DNA of 64,000 bases from Catonia carolina (GCA_035578175.1 JAQMRL010000012.1:18517715-18581714); one strand, 5' to 3'; shown: positions 32,575 to 44,433, counted from the first letter of the stretch. The notes: generated by a model not told the origin, from the letters alone. Numbers and translations are program-made.

Positions 32575-33315
32575 GAAAAACCAAACAGCTAATTAGTCAT
32601 TATTTTTAAATTGCAGCTATTCCTTAACATTTAATAAATTTCTAATAAATTTAAGCTTACTTAAAATAGTAACTAACATCAGGGAAATCATTTATGTGAT
32701 TTTTTAAGATATTTTTTAATTCATTTTTGTACTTAAAATATATCATGTAATTTGACTTGAAATCGTGGCTTAATGTAACTTAAATTTGATAATATTTTTT
32801 ACATGACTGCAAATATTTAAGTACATTTTAAGACGCCTTAATTATTAAATTTTAGTACTGTTGATACACTGCCTTGTTATTGTTGTACAGAGAAACTTTG
32901 TGTATTGCAAAGGTTCGTCTGTGTTCATAGTATGGTGGTATCTATTAGAAATATTGTTTTTAAGTAATAACAGCTAATAAAATTAAAAAATAATTTGTCA
33001 GGAATTTTTGTTATGGTGCTATGATTAATTTTATTGTATATTTTAGAGCCGTTGGTTCATAGATTGGTACTATTATACAAAACCAGTACAATGTTTATTA
33101 TGAAACTCCAATAATATCCTTTGCAATGCGACATGTAATTTTGGTATCAATCGTGGTGGTAAATATTACCTATTTATCACAATTTATATAAAAACTACCA
33201 ATTCTTTACTTGGTTTGCTTCACAGCAAACTAAACTTAACCCTAGAACACGAACGTTAATGTTTTACCTACTAATACAAGCACTCGTAAAAATGACAACA
33301 ATCAGTTAATTATCT
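32575..33315. other. AT-rich stretch, nothing recognised
   Basis: No gene was seen. TTAACCCTAGAACACG at 33238 has the form of a piggyBac-type end without a partner. Confidence 0.55.
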
Positions 33316-33320
33316 GGTAT

Positions 33321-34621
33321 ATGACGGTTATCTGGAAAGTAAGGTTACATGATTTTATTAAATGCAAAATGTGAAGAAGATATTTTAATAAAACTTAACT
33401 AGATCATAGTATAGGTATTACGTTATTTTTCCACATTATTACAATTTAGTTCTATACATCTTGTCATCTGTGAGAAGAGTTTTTTGATTCCTGTGTCATA
33501 GAAGTGTCCTACCACATTTTTCAGCTAGTTCTTTACTTCAATTTTCACCTTGTCATCGGAAAAGTGTTTTCCACCAAGGTGTTTTTTAAATTTAGTGAAC
33601 AGATGACAAAGGTGGGAGATAGAGGCTGTAAGAGAGGTGGCTTAAAACATCCCAACCAAATTAAGTCAACAGTTCTTGTGTTGCTTGAGCAGTGTGCAGA
33701 CTCGCATTGTCATGAAAGAGACAGACAGACTGTTGTTATCTGCCAATGATTTTTTTATATGGTTCTGTGAAGTTTTTACATGGTCTCGCAATATTTTGCA
33801 GTATTGATTATTTCACTTTCCAAAAATTCAATGAGCAAAATCCCTTTTCTGTCCCAAAACACTCACACCGTGATTTTTTTCTCTAAGTTTTGAATTTGTT
33901 GGCTAAAGAGAATGGCATTTTTGGACCACTGCATTGATTGATATTTGCTCTCTGGAGTATTGTGATAAGCCCAAGTTTCATCTCCTGTCACTGTAGAGTT
34001 GAGAAACGCCGCCTCCCCTTCGGTTTCAAAACCGTCAAGAAATCTTGAGCGGCACTGACTGTTGATTTTGTGTGCATCAATGAGCATCTGGGACACCCAT
34101 TGCACGCACAACTTGCGATATTTTAGTCAGTTAGCTATGGTTTCATGAACAATAGTTTGTGAAATGTTAGGACAAACTCCATGCAGATTTTCGATTGTTG
34201 AACAGCAAACAGAGAGATTTTCTTCAATTTCCTGCACCATGACATCAGTCACAAAGAACAGCCATCCACTTCTGTCTTCATTGTGGATTTCTGTCCTTCC
34301 AAAATTTAAATTCCGTACCCATTTTGTCCCATGCTGTCTTGATATTACATCCTCTTCATAAACTGCAACAATTTCATGATGAATTCAGCAGCGTTCATGC
34401 CCTTAGCATTTAGGTAGCGTATTACAGCATGTAACTCGGCGGGAAACAGAATGAAGGTGCTTATCTCTATCTAACCTTCACAACAACACCAGTCAATGAG
34501 CTACTGATGATTGAGACTGGTCATTCGCTTCCCACTACACGGCAGTGGTACCAACTTTCCTTGTAAAAATTCCCTGCTAGAGCTATGTGCCTTATACCCT
34601 TACTTTCTGGGTAATCCTCAT
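33321..34621 (-). mobile_element. Mariner element, near full length, decayed
   Basis: GGTTATCTGGAAAGTAAGGT (about 33325) is imperfectly inverted at 34590-34621 (CTTACTTTCTGGGTAATCCT). The - strand carries a decayed transposase. KINSQCRSRFL and STVTGDETWAYHNTPESKYQ (first catalytic D) lie at 34070-33930, with N-terminal traces up to about 34560 and C-terminal traces down to about 33500. Length fits a complete mariner of 1.3 kb. Confidence 0.83.
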
Positions 34622-35487
34622 ATTGTTTATATTGTTTTAAAAAATGGTTGATATTGGGTATTCTTATCAATATAAAATGTTTTAACATCTTTTACTGATA
34701 AATATTGAACATTTTATTTTAAACTGGCATCAGCAGGGGTTGGTTATTAGCAACAAGTGTGCGTTATAGAAAATCTAATTTTCATTGTACCAAACTGTGA
34801 ACTATTGGCATAAACATTGTTATTATTTTTTATATAATTAGGTGTCATAAATAAAACTGTAACTAAATGCTTAATAAAAAATTAAATTACTTTTTAACAA
34901 ATAATAATTTTGAAAAATTTAACACGAACATATTTTGGAGCCCATCTTTGAGGTACTTTATTTATTTCACAAAAACTCAATTCTTGTAATACAGAGTATG
35001 TCAAAAAATGCATTATCTGTGCATTGTGGAGACTGACTGTGCATAGCTGGAGTGAGGGAAAGAGCTAAGCAGTAGTACCAAGACAAGGAGGCAATTTATA
35101 CCAACCTTTCGAGTAAACTTGCCTGCCAACATTACTATGAACCATGCCACATGTTATGGAAAATTAGTATTGGCGACATGAGGCATGGTTTCGTCAGTTG
35201 TGCAAGGCTTATTTTAATAGCATATTTCTTTATTAATTCTTTCTGTGACCGCCATAAGCATTAGTTGAGTTAATAGTTTAAACTTTTAAAAAAATTAACA
35301 TTTTTAAATAAACAACTATTATGCGCGCCGTATTGTGAAATATTGCCACGCGACATGTTTCTTCCGCATGGTTTCCTGGCCCACCTCACATTTTATGAAA
35401 ATAATAACACCATCTATTGGTGATTTGTAACAACTTAAACAGCAGCTGTTATGTAATCTATAATATAGAAAATGAAGATAAATGACT

Positions 35488-36215
35488 TTAAACGCAATAT
35501 AAGAAAGTATGGTCGTGCAACTCCCATCCTCTTATATATACATGCAGGGAGGAAAAGATCCAGGAACTTCCTCTTTTGGCTGCTTGGATCACTGCGGATG
35601 GAGAATAAATTTACGCTATGTATAAGGTGATTATACATATTATATTGTAGTAAAACAAATGGAGGTTTGATACATCCGAATTTATATCTTATTTGATTTA
35701 TTTAAAAGAATTGAAAAACATTTTCAAAATTACATAAAATCTAATTATTCAGATACATTTATAATGTTATTGATGTTGTACTAGCTAATGAGCGTATTAC
35801 ATTCCCGTATGATGACCACAAATTAAAAATTATTGGTTTTGTTTATATTTTTATATGTTGATAAGAATGAAACGGTTTTCAAACCAAAAGTATAAACTTT
35901 GTGGTAATGTAAAAATCCAAAGAAAAAAATTATATTAATTTTATGTGTATATAACTATTATTTTACAATTTATAAAAAATATTTGTAGACGTGGCTTTCT
36001 CTTTTTGTACTCTACACCTTTCCCACTACTGTGCATCAATCCCCCCAACTATCCCCTCCAACTCATTATTCTTACTCCCTATACTAGCGTAAATCTGTTT
36101 CCCATCCGCAGTGTTCCAAGCTGCCAAAAGAGCGAATTCCTAGATCTTTTACTCGCTGTCAAACTGGGAGTTACACTACCATACTTTCTTATACCGTGGT
36201 TTGAAAACTAGGCTT
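35488..36215. repeat. Inverted repeat, arms of about 130 bp
   Basis: The block ATATAAGAAAGTATGG...CAACTCCC (about 35500-35527), followed by AAAAGATCCAGGAACTTCCT, CTTTTGGCTGCTTGGATCAC and TGCGGATGGAG...AAATTTACG (to about 35614), recurs inverted at 36088-36185. The spacer is about 470 bp of AT-rich DNA. It is either a transposon with subterminal inverted repeats or two copies inserted head to head. Confidence 0.75.
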
Positions 36216-36600
36216 TCTACATTGTCTAATTATCTGAAATAGTTCTTTCTACTGAACGGATGAGGTATTAGTTACAGTTTTATTTGTACCTCTTTTTAAA
36301 CTTAACATATTATATACATATACATTAATTTATTAAATTATATTATTTTTCATTAATTTAATAATTAGTGAGTAGTGTGATATTTTATGTACTGATATAT
36401 TATTGAAAATTACTTTTAAGATTTTACGTTTATAAATTTAGGTTTTAGATTAGGTTAGAATTTTATTTTATTTGTATGAGACTTAAGTCATGGTAGTTCA
36501 GTAAAATTTAACAATATAAAAAAAACAATTAGACAGGTACTTTGGAAAACAAATTATTTTAAAGTTTGTAAAAAATTTGTAAATCAATTTTGTAATTTGA

Positions 36601-37373
36601 AGAGGTAAGGGTGCAAATGTGGAAATTGTCTTTAAATGTGGAAATGCTTTGTTTTGGACTTGATTGATGCTGCAGCGCACTGGTAAAATATGTAACTGGG
36701 TCATTCCAGTTCTGAAATGCATCACAGTAGCGCTGGCCACCATTTCCTGTCATGCTATGAACATTGTTTTTTACTTTTTTTTTCATTTTCGAAACTTTGA
36801 AAGGGAAGCTTTAACACATTATTTCACATATACCAATTTATTTATGTTATTCTGAAATATACCTGTACTCATCTTTTAGGTCATTCGTAGCAACTGTTCA
36901 AGGAACAGTTTAGAACTTGAAAATGTTATTTATGAACAAAGGTTTTGTTAACATGGCAGCGCTGGAAATATGGAAACATTTACTGTTGGTAAAGTGCAAA
37001 CGTGGTTTTTGTGTTTCCGCATAACTAACCAAATAAAATGCTTCTATATCCGCCATTTCAAATTTATTTAGATGCCTAGAAAATACATTGGGCGGAAGCC
37101 AAAGGCATTGTTTTTGGTTTTTTGTCACATTAAAAATGTCATTTTTAGTATTTTAATATGTTTCCACATTACAAACACTTTTTGGAAAAACAAAGTGTAG
37201 TTGTAAAAAAAAAAATTTTTTTTACTCATTCAGTGACCTTCAAAACTTAAAATAATTTTATATTTTTAGAAAACTAGTTATAGTATTTGTGGATATTTTT
37301 ACTAAAATGGTGTGGTGTAGAAAAACAAAATTAAATAAAACCAAAAAGGTTTCCACATTTCACCCTTACCTCT
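36601..37373. mobile_element. MITE, about 773 bp
   Basis: AGAGGTAAGGGTGCAAATGT then GGAAA (36601-36625) is inverted at 37350-37373 with one base missing, otherwise identical. Short TGTGGAAA/TTTCCACA motifs recur inside (36632, 36970, 37160), like subterminal binding sites. There is no coding frame. Confidence 0.85.
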
Positions 37374-37544
37374 ACCTATTCCTTAACATTAAAAAATATA
37401 TATTTGTGAGTAAAATAATTGGTTAATAATTTTTAATGAATAAAACCTATAGAGAATTGAATTTCTTGTTACAAAAAGTTTCATTTTACTAGGCTACCTT
37501 TTATAAAAATGACGACTGTATTTTTTGTTTTTGGTTTTTTTAAT

Positions 37545-37786
37545 AAGGGATATCCAAAAAGTCAATTCTGGGCTTTTACAATGTTTTTGGCTAAATATTT
37601 TTAGGGATTTGTCTATTCTCACTACCAATTCTCTAGTTTTCGAACTGTGGCAAATATGCCATAATTTTCTAAGTTCTTCAACAATTATGCGACTGATAAT
37701 GAAAATTATTCAAACAAAAACATTGGAAAAGAATTTTTCTAATTTTTTAGCGCTTGGAAATGTACTTTTTGGATATGCTTTATATT
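37545..37786. mobile_element. Small MITE, about 240 bp
   Basis: AATAAGGGATATCCAAAAAG (37543 onward) is inverted at about 37762-37786 (CTTTTTGGATATGCTTTATA). Non-coding. Confidence 0.65.
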
Positions 37787-38202
37787 AATTTGTTATTGTA
37801 AATTTTTGTTATTTAAAGTATGAATTGTAAAATTATTGTCTTCTGATAAGTCTTATTATTGATTATAGATTAAAAAGTATATATTATTAGGCCTTTATAT
37901 AAAATAATATTTTTAATTAATTATATTTAATAATAATAAAACTTTATACCTATAAAATTGTTTTATATATTTGTTTCAATAATAAATCTTTTTATTTCAA
38001 TTTAATTATCATTTTATTACAGTGTTATGATCTTTTAGTTTTATTCTTTGTTTGTAGGTCTATGAGTTAATGCATTTTTATATTGCATGGACTATTATAA
38101 TGTGTAAAACTGTGACTGGAAGAATAGGTAATTGGTCCATAGAGTGCTTTCATTCTTTATATTAGTAATTCCCATAATTATGACTTAAAAATATTACAAA
38201 TA

Positions 38203-39068
38203 TGTGGGCAGTTCAGAAAGTAACCTCTGTTTGGCTGTAAATAAAAAAACGCATAGAAAAAATATTTTATTATGTATATCTTAAAACTACAGCTTTTTAC
38301 TTTTTTTAACAGTCATTATTAAAATTTAAGCATTTGTGATAGCATTTCATTAATTTACAAATTCCTTCTTCATAAATATCAGCCTCCTGGGCATGTAGCC
38401 CATCTTTCACAACATTTTGAATTTCTTCGTCGTCATCATCAAAGTGCTGTGAAGCAAGCCACTTCTTCATGTGATTGAAAAGATTAAAATCACTTGGTGC
38501 CAGGTAAGGGCTATAAGGGGGATGATCAGAAACATCTCATTTGGATTACTTCAAAAACTTTTGAGTTTTTCAAGCACTTTGAGGATGAGCGTTTCATCCA
38601 AAAAACACAACACCGGATCTCGCATACCGCAACATTTGTTTTTAATGGCTTGCTTAAGTTTCACAGTAGACATCTAAAGTGAGCCTCATACCACATCCCA
38701 TAAATTCAACCAGGAAAAATCCCGCAGCATCCCAAAAAACCATAGCCATACTTTTCCTCGATGACAAAGTTTGGTGGGCTTTCTTCGGCTTGCATGGAGA
38801 ATTGGTATGGCTCCAACCCATCAACTGTTATTTTGTTTCAGCATTTGCATAAGCCACCCTAGTTAAAGTAAGAAGTGGCTTGCATCACAGCACTTTGCTG
38901 AAGAATGTGTAAATTAGTGAAATGCTATGACAAATGCTTAAATTTTAATGGTTACTATGTTGAAAAATAATAAAAAGCTGTAGTTTTAAGATGTATGTAA
39001 TAAAATATTTTTTCTATGCAAGTTTTTTATTTACAGCCCAACCGAGTTTACATTCCCAACCGCCCTCG
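38203..39068 (-). mobile_element. Mariner derivative with about 165-bp inverted arms
   Basis: The ends TGTGGGCAGTT... and ...AACCGCCCTCG are flanked by TA. The inverse match extends from the ends to about 38370 and 38900. It includes GGCTGTAAATAAAAAA, ATCTTAAAACTACAGC and TTAAGCATTTGT.ATAGCA. The left arm encodes, on the - strand, a mariner C-terminus (HFDDDEEIQNVVKDGLHAQE-like, 38460-38370). The element has duplicated one end in reverse. Confidence 0.85.
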
Positions 39069-39132
39069 TACCTCCAAATGTGATCCAAATAAATGATTGA
39101 GATAAGGATGCAGTTTGTTCCAAATCCTCCTC

Positions 39133-39250
39133 AGTATTTTTATTTTACTTTCTCTTCACCTATATGAATACATAAAAAAGGAAAGTATTGTTTTCACTGA
39201 AAATATGCTTTTCACAGGACCCCTGAACCCTAAAAAACACGTAATTAGTT
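39133..39250 (+). mobile_element. Family A fragment, copy 7 (5' end only)
   Basis: TTTTACTTTCTCTTCACCTA...GGAAAGTATTGTTTTCA and ACCCCTGAACCCTAAAAAAC match the first 110 bases of copy 3. The rest is absent. Confidence 0.8.
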
Positions 39251-39309
39251 TTCTGAATTTGGTTTGGTTAAATCTGGTTTTCTCAATATTCTGGCTTCTT
39301 TAAACCATT

Positions 39310-39985
39310 CATTTGACACCTCAGGTCTATTGTTTAAGTGTCTTAAAAATTTGTTTCGTTAACCATTTGTTGTCCATTCTATAGAGGTGTCCATAAAATT
39401 TTAGCTTTCTTTTTCTAATCGTTCATTTTCCTGGTACAGTTCTTCTTGATCTTGTAACCTACATTGTCATGAACTATTTTAGACCCATTATCTTGCAGAG
39501 GATGTTTCTCTCAAATTTCTGTGCTTCTCTAGCCTTCCTAGTCATTGTAAGGGACTCATGTGCATACAGATACACAGGTTTTAAAACAGTGTTATAATGT
39601 CTAATCTTGGCTTGTTTTGTAATTTTTTTTATTGCTGTTTCCATGTTTCTAGAAACTGTTGCTAGGTCATCGATAAAGCAAAGCAGTTTATCTTAATGCT
39701 GTTTTTTGATCCTCCAATGTGTACTTGGTTTAACAATTTTTTATTGGTAAGTTCCATTTCCCATTCTTGAATAACTTTCTCCACCACTCAGTTAAAAGTA
39801 ACTGGTGTCAGTCCATCAGTTTGTCTAATACTTGTTTTATTTTCAAACTTCTGAGATTTCTCCTAAAATTTTACTTTTGATCGTATCTGTGTTAAACTCC
39901 TTAATAATTTTTGATGTTCTGATGTCCATTCTGGTAACCTATTAATGTTCAATAAAAACAAAATGGGACCTGAAATTGTATGTAG
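39310..39985 (-). pseudogene. Non-LTR reverse-transcriptase remnant
   Basis: The - strand gives FIDDLATVSRNMETAIKK (after the catalytic ADD region), then RHYNTVLKPVYLYAHESL, RKAREAQKFERNIL and MNDYKKKAKI-WTPL. These are typical of the region behind the polymerase domain in the same type of element as 30930-31745. Stops and frameshifts are frequent. At 39935-39985 another polymerase piece (GPILFLLN) begins. Confidence 0.78.
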
Positions 39986-39989
39986 TTTT

Positions 39990-40585
39990 CAGTACCAACA
40001 TAAACAGATCACAGGCGTAGAACTGTACACCATAATTTTAAACAGAATTTAGAAAGGAATCAGATTTAAAATTTTGTCAGGCATTGACTTCCCGGATTTG
40101 CTTATGAAAGTGAAATCTGGACTATAGGCCTAAGAGAGGAAAGCAGACTGCTGACAGTAGAAATGAGATTCGTTTAACTTGTCAAGGGTTGTCCACATTA
40201 GGAAAGTTTTGCAAAAAAAATGTTAAAGCAGAGCTCAGAGTCCAATCACTGAATACTGAAATCAGTGAGTACAGAAGGAGGTAGAGGGTTCATGTTGAAT
40301 GGATGCTCCCAGGAATTATACCCCCTCAAACGACTGACGTACAGAACCAAAGGAAATAGTTATCTGGTTAGGCCTTGGTGTAGGTGTGAGTTTGTTTTCC
40401 GATTGGTGTGAACAGAAACTGGTGTGTCTGCTTATTCTTGGCAAAGAAGATGGATATTAGTTGGTCCGTGTGAATCACACAATGAATCCTGAGCGACAGT
40501 TCCATATGTGGAACAGATTTTTACTGTGTAAAACTTAAAATATACCAAGAGTTGGATCATCTGATTTATCGTAAACTATTCACAA
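39990..40585. other. No gene recognised
   Basis: Some stretches (40090-40460) are less AT-rich than the surroundings and could be old retrotransposon sequence, but no motif could be read. Confidence 0.5.
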
Positions 40586-40590
40586 AATTT

Positions 40591-40970
40591 TTTCTTGCCG
40601 TTTATGAAATATAAGGAAGGAAAGTATTGTTTACATGTTGATTTTTCAGAATCAAGTTTTCACTGAACATATATGTTTTTGCCTCCTTAAACGAAAAAAT
40701 ATGTTTTTACCAATTGGTGTATGTGAGCAGAATAGCATACGAAAATGTAACTCTGAACTTAAGTACCATGAGCAAGACCCAACATGAATATTTTCATCAA
40801 AATGGTCAACCAGAAGTAGTAGTTTATTCATGCAATTTTTGCACTTACTCTGTCTTGCTGAGCACATAAAATGTAATAAATGAGGTACTTCTAAAAATAT
40901 CTTAGGAGAGTTTTTGATAAAATTTAGAAAGTGAAAAATTGCTTAAATAAACTACTATCTTTTTGATTCA
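40591..40970 (+). mobile_element. Family A fragment, copy 8, with inverted inner piece
   Basis: Positions 40591-40850 follow the family from its 5' palindrome to GGTCAACCAGAAGTAGTAGT. From about 40865 to 40970 the next part (ATGAGGTA...GTGAAAAATTGC, AATAAACTACTA) is in reverse orientation, so the copy folds back on itself. Confidence 0.75.
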
Positions 40971-40979
40971 CAAATCTTT

Positions 40980-41310
40980 ACTTTCTCTTGCCTATATAGG
41001 AAGGAAAGTATTGTTTTCATTTCTATTTTGTTTTCACCGGATATACACATTTTCAGACCCCCTGAATCCAAAAAAACGTGGTTTTAGCGATTGGTCACAG
41101 GTATATGTGTGAGTGTGAACAAAATATCTCAAGAACGGAACATTTTCGTCAAAATCAGTCAATCGAAAGCTGTAGTTTATTCGTGCAATTTTCTCAAATA
41201 CAGTTTCCTAATTTTTTTTAAAAATTGCCTCATTTACTACATTTTTTATGCTCTATAAGATAGGATAGCCGCCATGTCTGCTGAAATTCTTGGGGAGACT
41301 GTGCTCTGTG
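40980..41310 (+). mobile_element. Family A fragment, copy 9
   Basis: TACTTTCTCTTGCCTATATA begins this copy at 40979, directly after copy 8. Family blocks run to GCCGCCATGTCTGCTGAAAT and GACTGTGCTC and then stop. The 3' hairpin is missing. Confidence 0.82.
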
Positions 41311-41569
41311 AGTGTGGTACGGGGAAAAATAATTCTGAGAAGATAATGTTACTACACAGAAATCAAAAAGGGAAATATTCCCTAAATAGATCTTTGTCAC
41401 AGAACCCAAGAATTGTACTCTTAGCTCAGATTTATACTATTTAACAATCTGCGTGACAATTTATAATCACTTAAAAAATTCTGTGCTTTCTTGGTTCATT
41501 ATGGGAAGGGGATCTGCTAAGAATTTAATTATACAGATAACACTAGAGCGATTAATGCTGATAAGGACC

Positions 41570-42660
41570 CACTGAACTTAAAAATAAACATTAATAATAA
41601 GTGACTAAGAAAACTTACGTGGTGCATTTTATTTTGAGAAATAAAGTATAACAACTCCCAGTAATAAAAGTTAGTAATAAAACGATAACTGGAAGGTCAA
41701 CAAAATTTTTGGGAGTTTGAATAGATAGTCAGTTAAGCTGGAATGAATATCTTAAGAACATTATACGTACATTGTCCAAAGGAATTTTCATTGTAAAGAA
41801 GGTCACTGAACGAAACTCATTGAAACCAGTACTTAATGTGTATTATAAACACATCGTTGTTGTTTAGGTCATCAGCCAAAAGGCTGGTTTGAACCTCTAG
41901 AGGTTTTACTAAGTAAAACAAGGAGTGAGGTGGTTTACCATTGCCTTCCTCACTGAGTGAAAAATTACGCTTATCAGCATGCCGGGCCCTCTGAAAAGCA
42001 CAGATTTTCCACTCTGCAAATGACACCTTCACTTCATTCACCACAGGGTCTGGCTGTATAATGAAATTCATTACTTTCAGAGGAGACAACTCTGATTAGT
42101 GTCTTTTGCACCTCTACCTCTTCTGTTCTTAAATGATTCAGTCATTTAATTGGCTGACCATGTGATAAGAAACAGAACTATTTATTTTAGCCCTGCAATG
42201 GACAGATTGAGTGTAAATAAATTGACACGCCACCTGCCTGTTAAGGGCAGAATAAACACATCATGTACTCCATAATACTTTGGGGATCGTATACTAGTAA
42301 GTTTGAGACTTTTCTGATGCAGAAATGAGTAGTGATGTACATATGATTGTTCAGGAGAAATCTTATGACTATTTTAAGCAAAATAAAATTCTCACTGTAC
42401 CTTGCTTATTTATTATGGAATCTATACTAAGGACAAAGTCATTTAAATATAATGGTTTGATGGAAAAGCCTCATGACTATCTCAAAAGAGGGACTATTCT
42501 GATTTTGCCAAATTTCATAGGTTGCCTCTCTGTGAAAAATGAACATGTTTGATCAAAACTGATGTCTCATCTTCCACAAAGGTTATTTGTGATTGATTGT
42601 GAGAAAAAAATTAAAATAAAGTGGACTCTTAACTGGTTGAAAAGCATTTATTATACAATC
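41570..42660 (+). pseudogene. Non-LTR retrotransposon ORF2 3' end with nested SINE
   Basis: The + strand gives FLGV-IDSQLSWNEYLKN, TLSKGIFIVKKVTERNSLKP and VLNVYYKH up to 41855. After the SINE at 41856-42251 it continues as SIILWGSYTSKFETFLMQK. Then come KQNKILTVPCLFIMES and the end of the protein up to about 42660. The order is the standard C-terminal region behind the reverse transcriptase in Jockey/CR1-like elements. It has several stops. Confidence 0.83.
41856..42251 (+). mobile_element. SINE-like retroposon, family B copy 2, with target-site duplication
   Basis: ATAAACACATC stands on both sides (41845-41855 and 42252-42262), so the insert is exactly 396 bp. It starts GTTGTTGTTTAGGTCATCAG and ends CCTGTTAAGGGCAGA. 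Near its start, AGCCAAAAGGCT is a small hairpin followed by GGTTTGAACC, reminiscent of a pol III B box. There is no ORF. The 11-bp duplication fits LINE-driven retroposition. Confidence 0.88.
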
Positions 42661-42695
42661 CAGGAATTTATATTGTGGATATAAATTTTTGATGG

Positions 42696-43066
42696 TTGCC
42701 CATAACAGGCAGGTGGAGTGTTAAATTATTTATACTCTATCTGCTAGTTCTAGGGCTACAAAAAAATAGTTCCGTTTCTTGTCACATGATCATTAAAGAG
42801 GTAAAGGTGTAAAAAACACTAGTCAGAGTTATCTCCTCTGAGAGTAATGAATTTCATTATACAGCCAGACCCTGTGGTGAATGAAGTGAAGGTGTCATTT
42901 GCAGGGTGGAAAGTAGATGCTTTTTAGAGGGTCTGGCATGCTGATAAGAATACTTTATCACTCAGTGAGGAAGGCACAGGTAAACCACCTCACTCGTTTT
43001 ACTTCGTAAAGCCTCTAGAGATTCAAACCAGCCTTTCGGCTGATCACCTAAATAACAAACAACAAC
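42696..43066 (-). mobile_element. SINE-like retroposon, family B copy 3 (reverse)
   Basis: The element is reverse-oriented relative to copy 2, from CCCATAACAGGCAGGTGG to GGCTGATCACCTAAATAACA. AAATTTTTGATGG before and AAATTTGATGG after look like a worn target-site duplication. Together with copy 2 it forms a 400-bp inverted pair with a 440-bp spacer. Confidence 0.85.
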
Positions 43067-43209
43067 AAATTTGATGGAGTTTTAACTATGTGTTTTATAT
43101 TGTATGTGACTGATATTGATCATTTCTTTTTAATGCTTTTTAAGAGATTAAATGTTTGATACTGACTTATTGTATGCCCTTTTTGAGTTTTGTAGGGATT
43201 AAAATTTTA

Positions 43210-44190
43210 AATAAAAATTATATTTTAAGGAATACCTCTGCAGATAATATTCCTTGAGAACACTCATTGTAGCATCACAAGGAGCTTAGGAGAACGCAAA
43301 TAATTCAGGTAAGTATAACAAAAATGTAGAGATTTCTTCAGACTTAATCAGAGATATCTCAAATCTGTAACATATCATGGAACACATATCTATATGAAGT
43401 ACCAAATGTTTTGCAAATTTAATTTTATAGATTATACTTTTTATAATGTTTTCTCTAAAAGTAATGGAAATTATTCTACAGAAATTGTATTAAAGTGACT
43501 GATAAACAGGAATTACAATAAAATAAACTGTGTCAGGCAATCTAGTAAGTTAATAATATCTATGTTAAGAAAAGTCACATAATTTATTTAGAAGTATCTA
43601 TAATGGGTTTCATTACAAATCTTGTGACAAATTCATCAATTGCAGGGTGAAATAGTTAATCCTTTTTCAATAAGTCACAAATTAAGTAAAGAAATTACAA
43701 AGGATTCTATTCCTGATCTTACTAGTATTCCACAAATGAATGGCATTAAGTACAATAATTTATAAGAACAGTTCCTCTTTTTTTATCACACTTCATTTTA
43801 TGTCAGAATGAAAAGTAAGAAAAATTATTACAGGAATATTGATGTATATATATATTTGTCTTATTCTTTAATATTATTAATTAAAATAATATTAAGTATA
43901 AATATTTGAGGTAATATTTATTGATAAATAATTTTCTGATATTTTTTACTAAATAATTTTTTGAATTAGATGTCATAATGTTTGCATTATTGGTAGACAA
44001 AACGAATACTTTAGTACCGATATTCCTTTACTTAATGTACGAGCGTTAAATTTGGTTCATTGAGCTATTCTTGATACAATTATATATTTTTTCAATGTAG
44101 TTGTTTTTACTGGATTGAAAATATCGCTCGTTATAAAGTTATCGGTTATTTTGTTTCGAGAACTTAAAACGGTTATGTTTATGTTTACAT
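43210..44190. other. AT-rich stretch, nothing recognised
   Basis: A short TA run is at 43844-43858. No coding frame or repeat partner was found. Confidence 0.55.
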
Positions 44191-44217
44191 TGTTCGATTG
44201 AGGTTATGTTGAAGAAT

Positions 44218-44406
44218 TTAAGGTTGTGAACTTGTGGGACCATAAAATTTCATGGTTTTAAGACGGTATTGTACAAATTGACTTTGAGCATTTAATTTTA
44301 CCGCTTGTTCCGGGGCACTTTCGATTTTTGAACTCGGGTTTGGAATGCATGCCGTTGTACTTGAGAGATGCACCTTGTCGGCATTAACCGCGGGACCGCC
44401 CGACAT
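44218..44406 (-). CDS. Candidate 62-codon protein, unrecognised
   Basis: This ORF begins MSGGPAVNADKVHLSS and ends RLKTMKFYGPTSSQP before TAA. Its composition is balanced (Ser, Pro, Ala, Lys, no Lys/Asn/Phe/Ile excess). Its DNA is much richer in G+C than the surrounding 20 kb, unlike the chance ORFs of this window. The start context is ggctaATGTCGG. A CRE-type palindrome lies 20 bp upstream. It could be a short protein, the first coding exon of a larger gene whose splice site I cannot place, or chance. No family is recognised. Confidence 0.35.
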   Translation of the reverse strand: MSGGPAVNADKVHLSSTTACIPNPSSKIESAPEQAVKLNAQSQFVQYRLKTMKFYGPTSSQP

Positions 44407-44425
44407 TAGCCGAAGATGTCATGTC

Positions 44426-44433
44426 TGACGTCA
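44426..44433. promoter_or_regulatory. CRE-type palindrome TGACGTCA
   Basis: CTGACGTCAG is a perfect palindrome containing the consensus binding site of CREB/ATF-type factors. It lies between the - strand ORF and the putative + strand first exon, in the only CpG-bearing stretch of the region. Function is inferred from the motif and its place. Confidence 0.4.

Noticed and set aside
33238..33260. TTAACCCTAGAACACG as the end of a TTAA element
   Set aside because: No matching GGGTTAA end was seen downstream. It could be a solo end, but this cannot be supported.
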